64,000 nucleotides of DNA from Ornithodoros turicata (Eukaryota; Arthropoda; Arachnida; Ixodida; Argasidae). How positions within the stretch are numbered: the first letter of the stretch is position 1; the number at the start of each line of letters is the position of its first letter. Below are positions 49,027 through 59,800 of the stretch, one piece after another. The stretch covers positions 106,999,507 through 107,063,506 of the forward strand of contig NC_088203.1 in assembly GCF_037126465.1 (NCBI RefSeq), read 5' to 3'. A model generated the notes under the pieces. That model was not told the DNA's origin. It saw nothing but the letters and a program-made list of their open reading frames with translations, and did not search any database. A program made the position numbers and the translations under genes.

Positions 49027-49732
49027 GAAGTCGCTGGGGAGGTGTGTTAGCTTAGCTGAATTGGTAGAGCCCTGGACCTGTAATCCAGAAGATGTGGGTT
49101 CGATTCCTGGGATGTAGTTCTGTAGCCGGGCTTATGGCTTTTTTACACAAACGGAAGTAGACATCAAATAACGGATGATTTTACTAGAAAGATGAGAAAA
49201 TTACGCATGAAATGAAACAAAAATCAACGTCGTATAACGTACCAAACATACAAAAATTAAATTTTATCGCTCGTTTCTTCGAGACAATCCGCCATCTTGG
49301 ATGACCTCGGGTTAGGTCAGATCTGACCTAACCCGAGGCACAGTCTCGACGCCCGCCTAGTGCGTGCCTGGGGGGGGGGGCGCCCCCCAATCTGTAGAAC
49401 CTAACTTAACCTAACCTCACTAAAGTGAGGTGATTTAGCCATTTAGCCCCCTACCTTTCGCAAGATGACAAGTTTCGAATCCATTAGGCTTAGCACCCCC
49501 GTATTTCTCCAGCGCTACAAGTGCATCAGATGGGGTTGTTCAGATGCATTGTTCAAATAACTTCTAGACCACAAATTCTTGTAATTCTTGTGTTTTATAT
49601 TCGCTATATGGTCTTCTCTCACTTCAGTGCATTATTTCTCTTCTGAACACTCCGGCTAATTAGAAAAAGCCATAAGCCCGTCTACGGAACTACACCCGAT
49701 TCCTAAAGCTGGCTAACCTTTTCAGTGACTTC
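49027..49732 (+). mobile_element. tRNA-like element with inverted ends, split by a MITE
   Basis: Begins GAAGTCGCTG, ends CAGTGACTTC. A box TTAGCTTAGCTGAATTGG, an anticodon-like stem CTGGA/TCCAG, and B box GGTTCGATTCC. With the MITE and one duplication removed it is 110 bp and aligns to 4894-4987. Confidence 0.75.
49109..49696. mobile_element. hAT-type MITE family M, copy 1
   Basis: 588 bp with inverted ends (GGGATGTAGTTCTGTAGCC... / ...CTACGGAACTACACC, sharing GGGCTTATGGC) and a perfect 8-bp duplication CGATTCCT (49101-49108, 49697-49704). Interior has CCGCCATCTTG, ACCCGAGGCACAG, GTGCGTGCCTGGG and CACTAAAGTGAGG blocks shared with 56310-56913. Confidence 0.88.
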
Positions 49733-49740
49733 CTTCTTAC

Positions 49741-49800
49741 ATGTATAATGCGTTGTCTCTACTCCGGTGATGAAAGTACGAAGGGCTCGTGTACCTGGAT
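49741..49800. repeat. Diverged satellite fragment (left of second insertion)
   Basis: ATGTATAATGCGTTGTCTCT, then GAAAGTACGAAGGGCTCGTGTACC-like sequence, aligns to the monomer segment from GTATAATGCG to CATGTACCTCC. It continues, after an insertion, at 52478. Confidence 0.7.
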
Positions 49801-49875
49801 CACGGACATGCAGTTGGTGGCCGCATAATGACTCACTCGTCAATTGCTCACCGGACATTTGTTCTTCTTCCTTTC

Positions 49876-50012
49876 ATTTCTCTTCGAAGTCGGCCCACGA
49901 CGGACATTCCCCCATAGCGTTAGTCGTGACGTTGCCCGCATCTTCTTCTTCTTCTACCAATGAGATAATGGCCCGCATCTGTGAGGCCGACAACGGCGAG
50001 CTCTTCTTCTTC
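49876..50012 (+). mobile_element. SINE family F2 fragment with CTT microsatellites
   Basis: GAAGTCGGCCCACGACGGAC, ATTCCCCCATAGCGTTAGTC, GTGACGTTGCCC and GAGGCCGACAACGGCGAGC match the F2 body, interrupted by (CTT)n tracts. Confidence 0.7.
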
Positions 50013-50090
50013 TTCTTCCTATGGAGAATGGCCATTAGCCACAAGGGAGGCATTAGGCAGGGCTACTACTATGATGACATTACTGCTACT

Positions 50091-51728
50091 ACTGACGGAT
50101 TTAAATCCGGGGATTTGATTTAAATTCATCAAAGGGCTCGTGGATTTGATTTGGGATTTGACTTATGGGGAAAATATGGCGAGGATTTGGATTTGGATTG
50201 ATCACGTTTGTTCTGACGGTATTGGATGTGTATTTGGTCAAGCTGAAATGGCTGGATTTTGACTGCTGCGAAATTTGACGTTGCCGTGCAGACAGATTCT
50301 TTGTCAGTCGTATCTGAGGCCGTCTCTACAGTTACGTTTTTACAGGACATTTGGCTTCCATTTCACACACATGACGCAATGCAGGAGAAGGTTTAAAAAA
50401 TGTTTGGATTTGAGATGGATTGCCTTGCATCCCGCCATCTCTGTTCCTAATGTCCCGGCGAAAGTTCCGTTTCGTTCAAAAACAAATCCCGTGATTTTTG
50501 GATTGCGTGAAGCAATCTATGGACACTGTCTGTAGACTGCTTCAAGCTTAAGAGAGACAGACCACCTCTGAGGCCTATAGACATCTTCCATTCCGAGCAC
50601 TAAGGGTACGTCATGCAATACTCTCACATATAATCACATGGGCAGCTCGACGTCTAATTCACAACGGTATCACGGCTTTCTATGATTTCTTACAAATGGA
50701 ACGCATTGGAGAAAACGCACCACTGGGTTCGCTGAGCTCAGGCAATGTACGTTCGAGAAAAAGACACCGTACACGTACTTTGTCTGTTTTATTGGTTCTG
50801 AACTGCGACTGATGTCGCGTTCTGGTGTCCCAGAGATAGCCAAAATAAGTCCCGAAATGTGCACATGAGAACCAGTCGTATGAGGTCATTGCGTCCAGGA
50901 ACAGGAATGTGAATGTTGGTCGTCTTTTTTCATAGTGGCTTGCTTATGGTCAATTTGATGCCGCCATCAAAACTCGTACCGCAAGAACGAACGACGAAAT
51001 AGTCCTCTATTTAAGCTAGTGTACAGTAGATGAGGATGTTTGGATGTCCGCAGCGGCCCGCTGCTTTTGGAAGTAGCGAAACGTGGCAAGTTCAGGAGCA
51101 GTTGAACGAGTGTTCTCTGCAGCCAGCCTGATCAAGACCGCGAAAAGAAACAGGCTGCATCCAGCTACATTGAAGCAGCTGGTCTCTCTAAACAAGAACC
51201 TGAGAGAATAAGACTGCTTACGCGCGTTGGGCGGATGTACTACTGAGCTTGTTATAACACAACTGCGGTGTGCAGCACGCAGCCTTCACATTTAACGTAA
51301 CATAATTCCCGACAGGTGGCTTTATCATATGTGCCGAGTAGGCGTATTTGACAAATATGTTACTCCGATATCCACGTGAAAATAAAATGTCAGTTTCAAC
51401 CTTCGCATCGCTATGTTGGCTGTTCATACCCTCCGCTGCAGGTGAGATTTATAGGTGTTTGTACCATGTCTCGGGTCTTATCCAGCGAATGCATGCAGTA
51501 ATTGTGCCTTGTAGACATGATCAGCTGCATGCTGCAGTTATTTTGGGAACTTTAGCCCCCGGATTAGTTAACGGATTTAAAGCCGGATTTGATTTAGCAC
51601 ATCAAAAACAAAAATTATTTGATTTGTTGTCTCAAGTTTAAATCCAGACTTGATTTGAATTTGATTTGCGGTGTTCCGAAAAACATGGATTTGATTTAAA
51701 TCCGATTTGACTCGTTAAATCCGCGACA
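50091..51728 (+). mobile_element. Degraded hAT transposon
   Basis: Both ends carry repeated GGATTTGATTTAAATCC-type motifs (50096-50210 and 51563-51720), and CTGCTACT flanks each side (50083-50090, 51729-51736). Surrounding trinucleotide repeats make this duplication less certain. The interior encodes a hAT C-terminal domain. Confidence 0.7.
51088..51211 (+). pseudogene. hAT transposase C-terminal dimerisation domain remnant
   Basis: An uninterrupted stretch of about 40 codons ends at a stop (51209-51211). It contains SSGAVERVFSAASLIK, then RNRLHPATLKQLV and a terminal Asn-rich end, matching the hAT dimerisation signature (S-x-x-VERxFS...RxRLxPxxLxxLxxL). Upstream transposase sequence is broken or unrecognisable. 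The domain family is clear; the element as a whole is nonfunctional. Confidence 0.85.
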
Positions 51729-52477
51729 CTGCTACTGACTGATGACTACTACTATGACATGACGATGGCAATCTGGGTGGGCTCTTTCATTAGCACCACC
51801 ACAGCTTTTTCTTCTTCTTCGTCAAAATTGTGTGACCGTCCATCGTGCAACCAGTGCAACCGCCTGCAAAAGTGACTGGACTGGACGCACTGTTTCGGAC
51901 GACAAATACATTGTAAATAGGATGCCTCATCCTTGGGGACACTGAACTATGGAATGCAAGAGAGCCTTCAATCAGCCACCAACAGACCTCAATGGCATAC
52001 CTGATCATCCTCCAGTAGCATTTGGCCTTGAGGTCGCTCTCTGTGGGAATCGTCTTGTTTGCATCAAAAAGGCCTGTGGAAAACACTACTAAAGTGTACC
52101 GGTGACACTCTGTTGGTCAGACTTTCGACCTCCCAGAAAGTATTGCACCTTATAGAGTATTATAATACATGTAATACTACATTTTTGTGTATTATAATAC
52201 AGATACAGACACATTCAGAGAACGCGTATGCTTATACATAATACAATTGCTCAAAAGTATTACCGTAATAGTATTATGATACAACAGTATTAATGGTACT
52301 GCGGCTACTGCCCATCCCTGCAGACAGACATGGGTCCACAGAGGAAACCACGTGTGCCTCAACCGTGAAATGCAGTCCCCTTATTTGGGAGAGGGACCAA
52401 TGAGGACGCTCTACGGGCAATAGGGAAGAGGAGGAAACTGGGGAGCTGCGCTACCCTATTGTCCTTGCCCTCATGTA

Positions 52478-52640
52478 CATACATCCACTTTAGGAAGAAC
52501 CTTCGAGAAAAAGACTTGGAATGTGTAGGCACAAGATAACGTAGGTCGAGAAAACAATATTTTTAGTCGATTTGACGAGAGTTGAACGCCCTTTGAAGGT
52601 AGACAAACCTACGCGTAGTCGGTACCAGTAGTAATCAACA
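52478..52640. repeat. Diverged satellite fragment (right of second insertion)
   Basis: CATGTACATACATCCACTTTAGG, then AGAACCTTCGAGAAAAAGAC and GGCACAAGATAAC align in order to the 167-bp monomer, and ATCAACAAAGTACTTGA appears at the right spacing (about 140 bases on) to match CTCAACAAAGCACGAGA. The middle is strongly diverged. Confidence 0.6.
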
Positions 52641-52977
52641 AAGTACTTGAAAAGAAGGGAAACATTCTTCCACTTGCCCTTCGTCAGACAACTCGTGGAC
52701 AAACTTTGAGAGCGAGCACGACAGAATCATAGATGAAACAAGAGAATACGACCCAGGTCCGGAATGTGGATATGAACGTGCGTTCTTGTTACGCGCTTCT
52801 GTATAGTATAGCATGGGGAGATGCACTGCTGCCGTTTTTGTTAGATTGACAATATCAAAACTCAAATGACGATTCAACACTGACGAGAGCTAGTCCTGGC
52901 AGTCCTGATATAGACGATGGTATAGTGGAGTTGAATTTGTCCGTATACAGGGTGATATTGTTATTTTTATTCAGCGT

Positions 52978-53166
52978 TAGCGCCGCGAAGCAACTGTGGC
53001 TAAGCAACGTATAGATGTGGACAGATGGAGAGAGGACTGCAAGAAGGAATCGGGAATAGGCGGGTTAGTAAGAGTCCTGGGCCAACTTCCGGGGAAACTG
53101 TGCCGGGGAAGGTCCTCGAAAACCCAGGGAAAGCCTCAGACAGCACAGTCGGTGGCAGGATTGTTA
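52978..53166 (-). mobile_element. SINE family F2, tRNA head missing
   Basis: Minus-strand order: AATCCTGCCACC, CTGTCTGAGGCTTTCCCTGG, GCACAGTTTCCCCGGAAG, GTTGGCCCAGGACTC and CAGTTGCTTCGCGGCGCTAA. It starts exactly at the B-box end of the full copy at 27405-27685. Confidence 0.8.
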
Positions 53167-53336
53167 TTATGATGTATGATTTTTGTATGTATTGCAGTGT
53201 ATTTTAAATTGCCCATGAACTCTACCAAACTATAGCCCGCCGACTGTGTCGGTACCAAACGGTGATTTTAACTTGTTGGCTGCGACGCACGTAACTCAAT
53301 AGCGCAGATATAGGAGTTCTCACCTTCTTAAAAAAA

Positions 53337-53860
53337 ACTGCTAAAACAGCATAAATTTCGTTTTCGCAGGTGGGCCAGGTGGACATCCTCTAGGACAGGT
53401 ACGCAACTACAGAACGACGAATTAGCTATCAATTCATTGATTTGCTTCTTAATTATATGCTTTCTGAGAATGCAGGATAGCAGATTTGGAGCCAGTCATT
53501 ATTAAAATCCATTGTCCTTATTAAACTCAGTGAGACAGCGGCGTTGCAAGCAAAATATTTCGAGAGGGGTTCTATGGGTTCTTTATATGGGAGAGGAGGA
53601 TTCCCCATCGTTCCGTTAAGAACCCCTCTCAAAATATTTTTCTGGCTACGCGCCGCTGTCTCAGGGTGTTTAATAAGGACAATGGATTTGAATAATGACT
53701 GGCTCCAAATCTGCCACCTCGCGTTTCCCCAAAAAACATCTAATTAATAAGCTATTCGATGAATATTAGCTAATTAGTCGTTCAGTAGTTGCGTACCTGT
53801 CCTAGAGGATGTCTGCCTGACCGTATAACCCACCAGCGAAAAAAAAAAAAAAGTTATGCA
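53337..53860. mobile_element. Foldback element, near-complete palindrome
   Basis: CTAAAACAGCATAA..., GACATCCTCTAGGACAGGTA and CGCAACTAC on the left are mirrored by GTAGTTGCGTACCTGTCCTA, GAGGATGTC and TTATGCAGTTCTAACAG on the right. The middle is a second inverted pair (GAGACAGCGGCG...AGAGGGGTTCT / AAGAACCCCTCTCAAAATAT...CGCCGCTGTCTC). No coding content; target duplication unresolved. Confidence 0.8.
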
Positions 53861-53869
53861 GTTCTAACA

Positions 53870-54983
53870 GTTTCTTTTTAATAAAAAGTCGGTGTCGAAT
53901 AAAAAACACTTTGTATTTTGTGAACCGTTCGAGAAATATTCGCACGCAGTTAGTCACGTATAGAACGTGCCACTCGGTGCTGCACTACCTTGCTCCACCG
54001 AGGGTCCTTGGTTCAGATTATACGATTCCCCCAAACGGAGCTGCTCTCAGGCGTTGTTCATCCTAAATGAGCCTTAGTGGAGGGAATGTCGCCAGGAATT
54101 CTTCAATTAAAATCCTCCGACAGCGAGCGGCACGCGCTCTCCAGTCGACTTGGCAGTTTACTCGCAAACTGAGGGTGGGAGATCTTGACGACCGAAATCT
54201 TTCACACTGCTCCCGCGGTGGCTAAAATTATGGACGTCTGGGAGATGCGCGTCCCGTCCCGGCAGACTACTCGTCAATAAAACGCTACCAACCACATGTA
54301 AGGTATTGAAAGAAAAAATATCCTATACAATCGAGAATGCCCAACCGGCCATCGAGACGCCACTGGACTCCGCATGCGGGCGTCAATTTCGTAAAGAAAT
54401 GCAAACGCAGGCGAAGGCGACGAGGCACACAATAGGGTTTCAACTGGTGGGAACAGAGGTTATCGCCTCGTGTGACTTGACAGAGAAACACCCGGGATTC
54501 CTGGACCCCCGGATAGGGTGTAAGGTTGTCGTTCAAACTCCATATTTATGAATGAAGGCTGGGGAATATCTCGCACCAACTGTCTAGACACACCGGCGCT
54601 CTTTTCCATCATTCTCATGACACAGCATTAGGACGGGAAGTGTAACCACTGCGCAAACCACAAACAACAGACAAAAGTCCGACGACCGTCAAGAAGGCAG
54701 TCAACAAACTTGTTAAGCCAGCGGAATGAGCGGCCTGGGTGTCAGCGTTTCTTTGTTGACGTTAGGTCGAACGTGTTACGCGCAAAGTCATGGTCCCCGG
54801 ATTTCTCGCAGCGTCGTCGCATCGTCAAAACATGCACCGTATTGCTATTGAAAACCCTCTCTCGCTGAACTGTCTTCAAAAACATGTAGGATTTCCCCAC
54901 GTCAAGGTAGAAATGCAAATTTTCGTTTCTCAATCCCAATACAGCTTGAGCTACAAGAGCACCTAGGTTATTAGATTTTCTCT

Positions 54984-54984
<1 letters not shown>
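53870..54984. other. No supported gene
   Basis: No matched splice sites around a coding-like frame on either strand, and no bounded repeat, were found. Confidence 0.4.

Positions 54985-54985
<1 letters not shown>

Positions 54986-55065
<80 letters not shown>
54986..55065. repeat. (TG)n microsatellite, 80 bp
   Basis: Uninterrupted TG dinucleotide tract. Confidence 0.98.
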
Positions 55066-55067
<2 letters not shown>

Positions 55068-55797
55068 CCCGTTGTCAATGTGACTGGGGAAAGTGAGGCA
55101 GGCAGGCAACTTTTCATGTAACGTCATTTCAGCTGAACCCTTGCACTGTGTCCAAAAATAACTCACCCGTTCAACGTCTAAGAGAGTAACGTCAAACACC
55201 CGGGAACGAGAAAAAAAAACTAACCCAAATCACAAATTTTGTGTTTGTGCGATATTCTACCTGAATTTAATTTAAAAAAAAATAGCAGCGACAAGTTCGC
55301 GAACGCGGTCCCCTGAAAAAGAAAGACAACTTGAGAGCTATAGAAACAGAAACAGGGGCAGCTTGAGCAATGCAGAAACAGAAATAAAATAAACACGCGT
55401 GTTCGAGCAGCCTCTCATTATTTCTTTCCATTTTTGGATGTTTCTTGGGAGCAAAAGTTGATGCCAGGCGTTCAGTACAGGGTGGTCCGAAAATATGATG
55501 GCTCTGTTTATTTCTCGACGCTGACGACATACGCTAGTTGACGCACGATCTTTGAAATAACGATGGCTCCTTTTTTTGGTTTCGTTCGTTTAAGATTTTG
55601 TGAAGGACGTGGCTAACGTTTTTACTTCTTTTCAACGTGTCAGCGAGAAATCACTTGAGGTAGAGGCTTTGCGTGAGTATCGTCTGGGGTCAACTTAATA
55701 ATCAATAAGAAAACTTTATTCACAACACCAAGTGCGTGTACAGCACTATAATCGACATCGTCATTGAAAAGGTTCTATTGCGCACGTATGAATGACA

Positions 55798-56153
55798 TTC
55801 TTCTTTATTTCAGCATTGCCCGACGTAAGTATTTTTCCGCGTTGAGGAAGGTGCGTTGTATGCTCTGTCCTCAGTGCATTTTGTGTGTCACACTCACCGA
55901 ATGAAAGTGTAGCATTTCCTTTCGATTGTGCATCCAACCAAAACAATGGGGTCAGTCTTCTACCTGCGTGAGTTAAAAACCCGATCAAGGGAGTCCTTTT
56001 CTCCCTGATCTTATGTATTTTGTGACGACGACCTCTCATACTTGGCAGAAGTCTCGATCGCTTTCTGACTGTGCGCTCCGTCCGCAGATGCTGCACTGAA
56101 CAGACATCGTCACTCCACGAAGAGGACAGAACCCAGAACCCAAGGTGAACGCA
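55798..56153 (+). other. Two weak exon-like signals
   Basis: At 55803 an acceptor (ctttatttcag) is followed only 11 bases later by GTAAGT. At 56095-56153 a candidate exon lies between ccgtccgcag and CCAAG|GTGAAC with one open frame (CTEQTSSLHEEDRTQNPR). Neither matches a known family, and the two could be chance signals. Confidence 0.2.
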
Positions 56154-56309
56154 AGTTCGCCTCATCTAAGCTATTCAACAACGAAGATAAAATGACAGCT
56201 TTCTTTCATGCGAATTTTTAGGCTTCTCATAGGGCGAATAGCATTTACTTAAATGTGAGTTGTCCCAGCTTTCCGCGAATGTCAACATGATGCTCGCAAA
56301 AACTTGGGC

Positions 56310-56913
56310 GGATGTAGCTCTTTACCGGGACCACTGCGTTTTTGTAACCAAAGGAAATAACTAGGTAAACGATATGTTTTTACCTGAAGCAGGAGCAAAT
56401 TAGGAACGAAATTAAACAGGAATGATTGTGTATGAAGGTGTGACTCTCATATATTGTGTGAAACGTATAAAAATTCAATTTTATCACCCGTTTCTTGGAG
56501 ATGATCCGCCATCTTTACTGAGGACCTTCAAACTCAACCCGAGGCACAGCCTCGTGCCCGCACTGCCTAGTACGTGCCTGGGTGGGGGGTAGGCCGCCCC
56601 CCAGACCCCCCAATCTGTGTTACCCAAACTGACCCAACCTCACTAAAGTGAGGATTTTCACCGGACCCAACGACCGTACCTATTGAAAGATGGCACGTTA
56701 TAGGCTTATAGCGTTGCCGTGTTTCTCCTGCGCTAGAAATGCTTCAGGTGGTGGTGTTGAAGTGCATATAAAAAAGGTTCTAGACCACACAACTTTATAA
56801 TTCTTATATTTTTAGATTCAGTATATGACCTTCTTTCACTTGTATGCGATATTTACCCTTCAAACGCTTTTACTAATTTTTAAAAGCCAGTGGTCCCGGT
56901 AACGAACTACAGT
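56310..56913. mobile_element. hAT-type MITE family M, copy 2
   Basis: Inverted ends GGATGTAGCTCTTTACCGGG and ...CCCGGTAACGAACTACAG. Interior blocks CCGCCATCTT, AACCCGAGGCACAG, ACGTGCCTGGG and CTCACTAAAGTGAGG are shared with 49109-49696. Flanking ACTTGGGC and GTTTGAGC agree at 5 of 8 bases, all differences being transitions, so this looks like an older insertion. Confidence 0.8.
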
Positions 56914-57188
56914 CGTTTGAGCTTTCGGTGTGTTTGATTGTGTTCCACCATCTTCGTTTCCGTGCCTACGACGCCATGCCATACGACGGTGGTTCAATAA
57001 GTGTATTAATGCAACCTGCTATACAAGAAAATGTGGTATCATTTTGGTACGTATAGTAAGCAATCGCTGTACTCGTATGGTACTTTGGGACACCGTTCGC
57101 TCGACGCCTCCGTCGGAAGCATTCCCTTTACTTGGCCCCCTCTTGCTCCTCCTCGAGACCTGCCGAAGATGCACATAACGCGTGCGGT

Positions 57189-57365
57189 AACATCTCATTA
57201 CGGCCCAAGTCTCATTACGGCCGAAGGCAGTCTCATTTCGGCCGAAGATGTTTCATCACGGCCAAAAAGAAAAAAAGGAGCCGTAATGAGACACTTGGGG
57301 ATTAAAGGATTATCGGCCGTATTGAGACATCGGACGTAATGAGACTTCGGCCGTAATGCGACACA
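57189..57365. repeat. Cluster of TCTCATTACGGCCGAA repeats in both orientations
   Basis: TCTCATTACGGCC, TCTCATTTCGGCCGAAG and TTTCATCACGGCC on the left are followed by inverse forms GCCGTAATGAGAC, GCCGTATTGAGACAT and GACGTAATGAGACTTCGGCC on the right. Overall it is an imperfect palindrome. Confidence 0.75.
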
Positions 57366-57584
57366 ATCAACGCTGGCTTTGTTGGCTTTGTCATGTTCGA
57401 GCTGTACACTCTTTTCTACCGATCCACGATATTTTGTTCTGATGGCGGTCTTCAAATGTGTCATCAAGATATCACAATATGTTCCGTTGTTCACTCTTTG
57501 TCCCCTATAGGCATGTTCTTCAATTATGCACTGGTGCTTTAAAAAGGGTTTTTTTTTTTTCGATTGCTTCGGCCGTTACAACAG

Positions 57585-57710
57585 TGTGCGTGGCGAGCCC
57601 AGCGCATCAGTCTTGCCTCCTGCAAACGTCCATTTCTGCTGCAGTGATATGCAGGCACCACCGTATACTGTGCTTTGATGCGACGGTGGACGTGAATGGC
57701 TTTCACACGC
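57585..57710 (+). CDS. Candidate internal exon, unknown gene
   Basis: Seen: a long pyrimidine tract and acceptor (cggccgttacaacag), then 126 bp open in one frame only, ending at donor CACGC|GTAAGG. Both ends are phase 1, and that open frame is the one that continues into the next exon at 58003. The peptide is cysteine- and histidine-containing (CVASPAHQSC...) and matches no family I recognise. The opposite strand is also open here, so coding status is uncertain. Confidence 0.3.
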
Positions 57711-58002
57711 GTAAGGAAACGGATGACTGGCTGTCTCGGGGGAGCCATTTTTGCGCAGCTCTCACGTGAAACCGTGTGGGACGCTCCCAAAAACAACGTA
57801 CATATTAGGGGACCTGATCTGCAGCAAGAATACTGAACACTATACACAGTACAGCGTTTTAAATCAACTTTAACGTTATTTACTGAACGCTTCTCGTACA
57901 TCACGGTCAGTGCATGAATCTTTCGTCATAAAGCCGTCATTTGCTGAAAATAAGATGACAAACTTGGATTGACGTCAACGTTATTTTTCTTTTTTTTAAC
58001 AG

Positions 58003-58187
58003 ACTGCACGTTTCTGGTCAATTTTTTGTTAGCACCGAAGACGGACATGAGCAGCACCAGAAGGGAAAGTGTCGCCGATACAACCACGGAAGAAGCACAA
58101 GTCATGATAGTGTTTACCAATAACGATTCTACACCACGCCTACGATATGACAACCTGCCCAACGAGAACTATACCCCCAGTGACTGA
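58003..58187 (+). CDS. Candidate terminal exon, C-terminus of an unknown (possibly membrane) protein
   Basis: Seen: a very strong acceptor (ttatttttcttttttttaacag) is followed by a frame of about 60 codons ending in TGA (58185-58187). A short hydrophobic segment (TFLVNFLLA) precedes a polar tail with RRESVADTTTEEA and a tyrosine/proline-rich end (NLPNENYTPSD). This resembles the cytoplasmic tail of a multipass or single-pass membrane protein, but no family is identifiable. It starts in phase 1 and can join the candidate exon at 57585-57710. A plausible AATAAT-type polyadenylation signal lies about 35 bases after the stop. Confidence 0.45.
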
Positions 58188-58298
58188 CCTCACCTTACTA
58201 TTACCATTTTGTTGACAAATAATGTTTTCGCTTGTCGAGTAAAAAGACATGCTTCTTTGTGTTCTGATCTACAATCTGTGCGTGGACTGGGTTTTAGC

Positions 58299-58329
58299 TA
58301 GAGTCACTAAATAAGCTACGGTGACTCTA
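58299..58329. mobile_element. Minimal 31-bp derivative of the TAGAGTCAC hAT MITE
   Basis: TAGAGTCACTAAATAAGC joins almost directly to GGTGACTCTA, leaving only the two ends. Flanked by GTTTTAGC (58291-58298) and GGTTTAGC (58330-58337), an 8-bp duplication with one mismatch. Same family as 24357-24782. Confidence 0.75.
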
Positions 58330-59089
58330 GGTTTAGCAAGCTCCTTTCGTCGGATAAAGATCGCAAAAAGTGGTCGAGCCCTAGGCTATGTGCGCTCTGA
58401 AACGCAATAGCTCTGTACGAAATTATCCGTGCTTTGTCCGTTCTGCCGTCCCCAAGGGTTCCACCTGCGCTGACTGAGTAACGTGTGTGGACCACGTCTA
58501 AGAGACTATACGCCTCTGGTGGTCAAGGTACTGTACATGGCGTGCCACTTCTGCCATTGGCCGGCAGAACCGATTGTTGAAACAGACTCAGTGCCGCTAT
58601 TATCGTATTTAAAACTGTGAAACATAACAAGATTGAATCAAGAACGGGCAAAGGTGTGTATGCGAATATAAGTATGCCACAAAATGCTAATTTTTGGCCA
58701 TCCGTTGCATTTTTCTCGCTATTTGCTTTCGATCGCCGTCTTTACAAGGCCTAACGACGACGACGAAACACTTTTACATAAACATCAACGTCGGAGCGTA
58801 ATTTAAGGGTGATTTGCAAAGTAATTGCAACAGAATGTATACTTACGGTATAAAATTGAAGTAATATTTGTGAAAACTTTTTGTCACGAGAAATCCTCGC
58901 TTCGCCCTTCCAAGCTACGCCGCCATTTTTGGGAAACTTTTGGTGCCATGGTGGCCCGCCATATGAAACAGCAGCCAATGAAAAACTCTCAGTTTCATTG
59001 ACAGGTCGAGCCTCTTATTTAGGCTCCGTCGAATGGCAGACTCCCTTCGGCATACACGCCACTGCCACTGCTTATTCGTCAACTCAGCT

Positions 59090-59800
59090 GCCACGTGGCG
59101 GACGAAAAGCATACTGCTGCAAAATGGCCAGTCTTCTGGCAGTAAGGTGCAGATCTTTCCGCATTGCTCCCTTGGATATGGTCGTGCGCTTCCACACCAC
59201 TTGCAGTCACAGAACCGTTACGTCTTCACTCTTGCGGGTGGGAGTTTGGGGGTCTCGAAGAGCCCGCCCTATGCTTTTGCGTATGAGCTGCACGAACCGC
59301 GTCGATCGGCTTTACACTCGGCACAATTCCTGCTGCTGACGTTTTATCGTCTCGCAATTCCTTGCTTGTGCCACGGCATTCTTCAGGGCGAGGCTTGAAT
59401 CCAGCTGTAGTTTCTCACTCAGCTTCATGTCGCTCGGCCTGTCACGGATAAGCTCTCCTTTCAGTTCCCCGTAGTCGCACAGGTGTCCGCCAACCTGTGC
59501 AGATCCCTGACGAAGGCTTCCACAGTCTCTTTCGGCCCCTGTCGTCTCTGGTTGAACTTGGCCCGTTCAAATATTACGTTGACTCGCGGAATAAAATGCT
59601 CTCGAACTTGTTTACGACCACCCTGTAGCTGCGCTCCTGGACGTTCGTCATCTACAGGGAAATCACCACGTCCTCCGCTTCTGGGACCATAGCATAGAGG
59701 AGAGTATTTATCTGTTCATCTCTGAGGCTGAGTACCTTTCCCTCCTTGTAATCCATTTCTTCCAGTCATTAGGATTTCTCAAGTGTAGCTTCTTCGGAAG
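59090..59800 (-). pseudogene. Ty3/gypsy retrotransposon gag relic
   Basis: Read on the minus strand in several frames. From the right come an N-terminal block with DYKEGKV and LLYAMVPEAEDV (about 59655-59760), then IFERAKFNQRRQG (near 59560), ETVEAFVRDLHRLADTC (near 59500), MKLSEKLQLDSSL (near 59410), and a CCHC knuckle YCQKTGHFAAVC (59109-59144). This order is typical of Ty3/gypsy gag: capsid-like region, then zinc knuckle. Several stops and frame changes separate the blocks, so it is inactive. No long terminal repeats or pol region were found nearby. Confidence 0.88.

Larger units (their letters stand above)
48806..49740 (+). mobile_element. 0.9-kb composite insertion in satellite, 11-bp target duplication
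   Basis: The 11 bases ATGTATAATGC occur immediately before it (47893-47897 joined to 48800-48805 once the mariner is removed) and after it (49741-49751), where satellite sequence resumes. Its start (GAGAGAACTGATGTTCTGAG, ACAAATACATACAAAGCCTC) recurs at 28441-28503. Inside are the tRNA-like element (49027) and the MITE (49109). Confidence 0.75.

Noticed and set aside
49049..49108. Possible functional tRNA gene
   Set aside because: Interrupted by a MITE, acceptor-stem spacing is wrong, and a second copy exists elsewhere; a mobile tRNA-like element.
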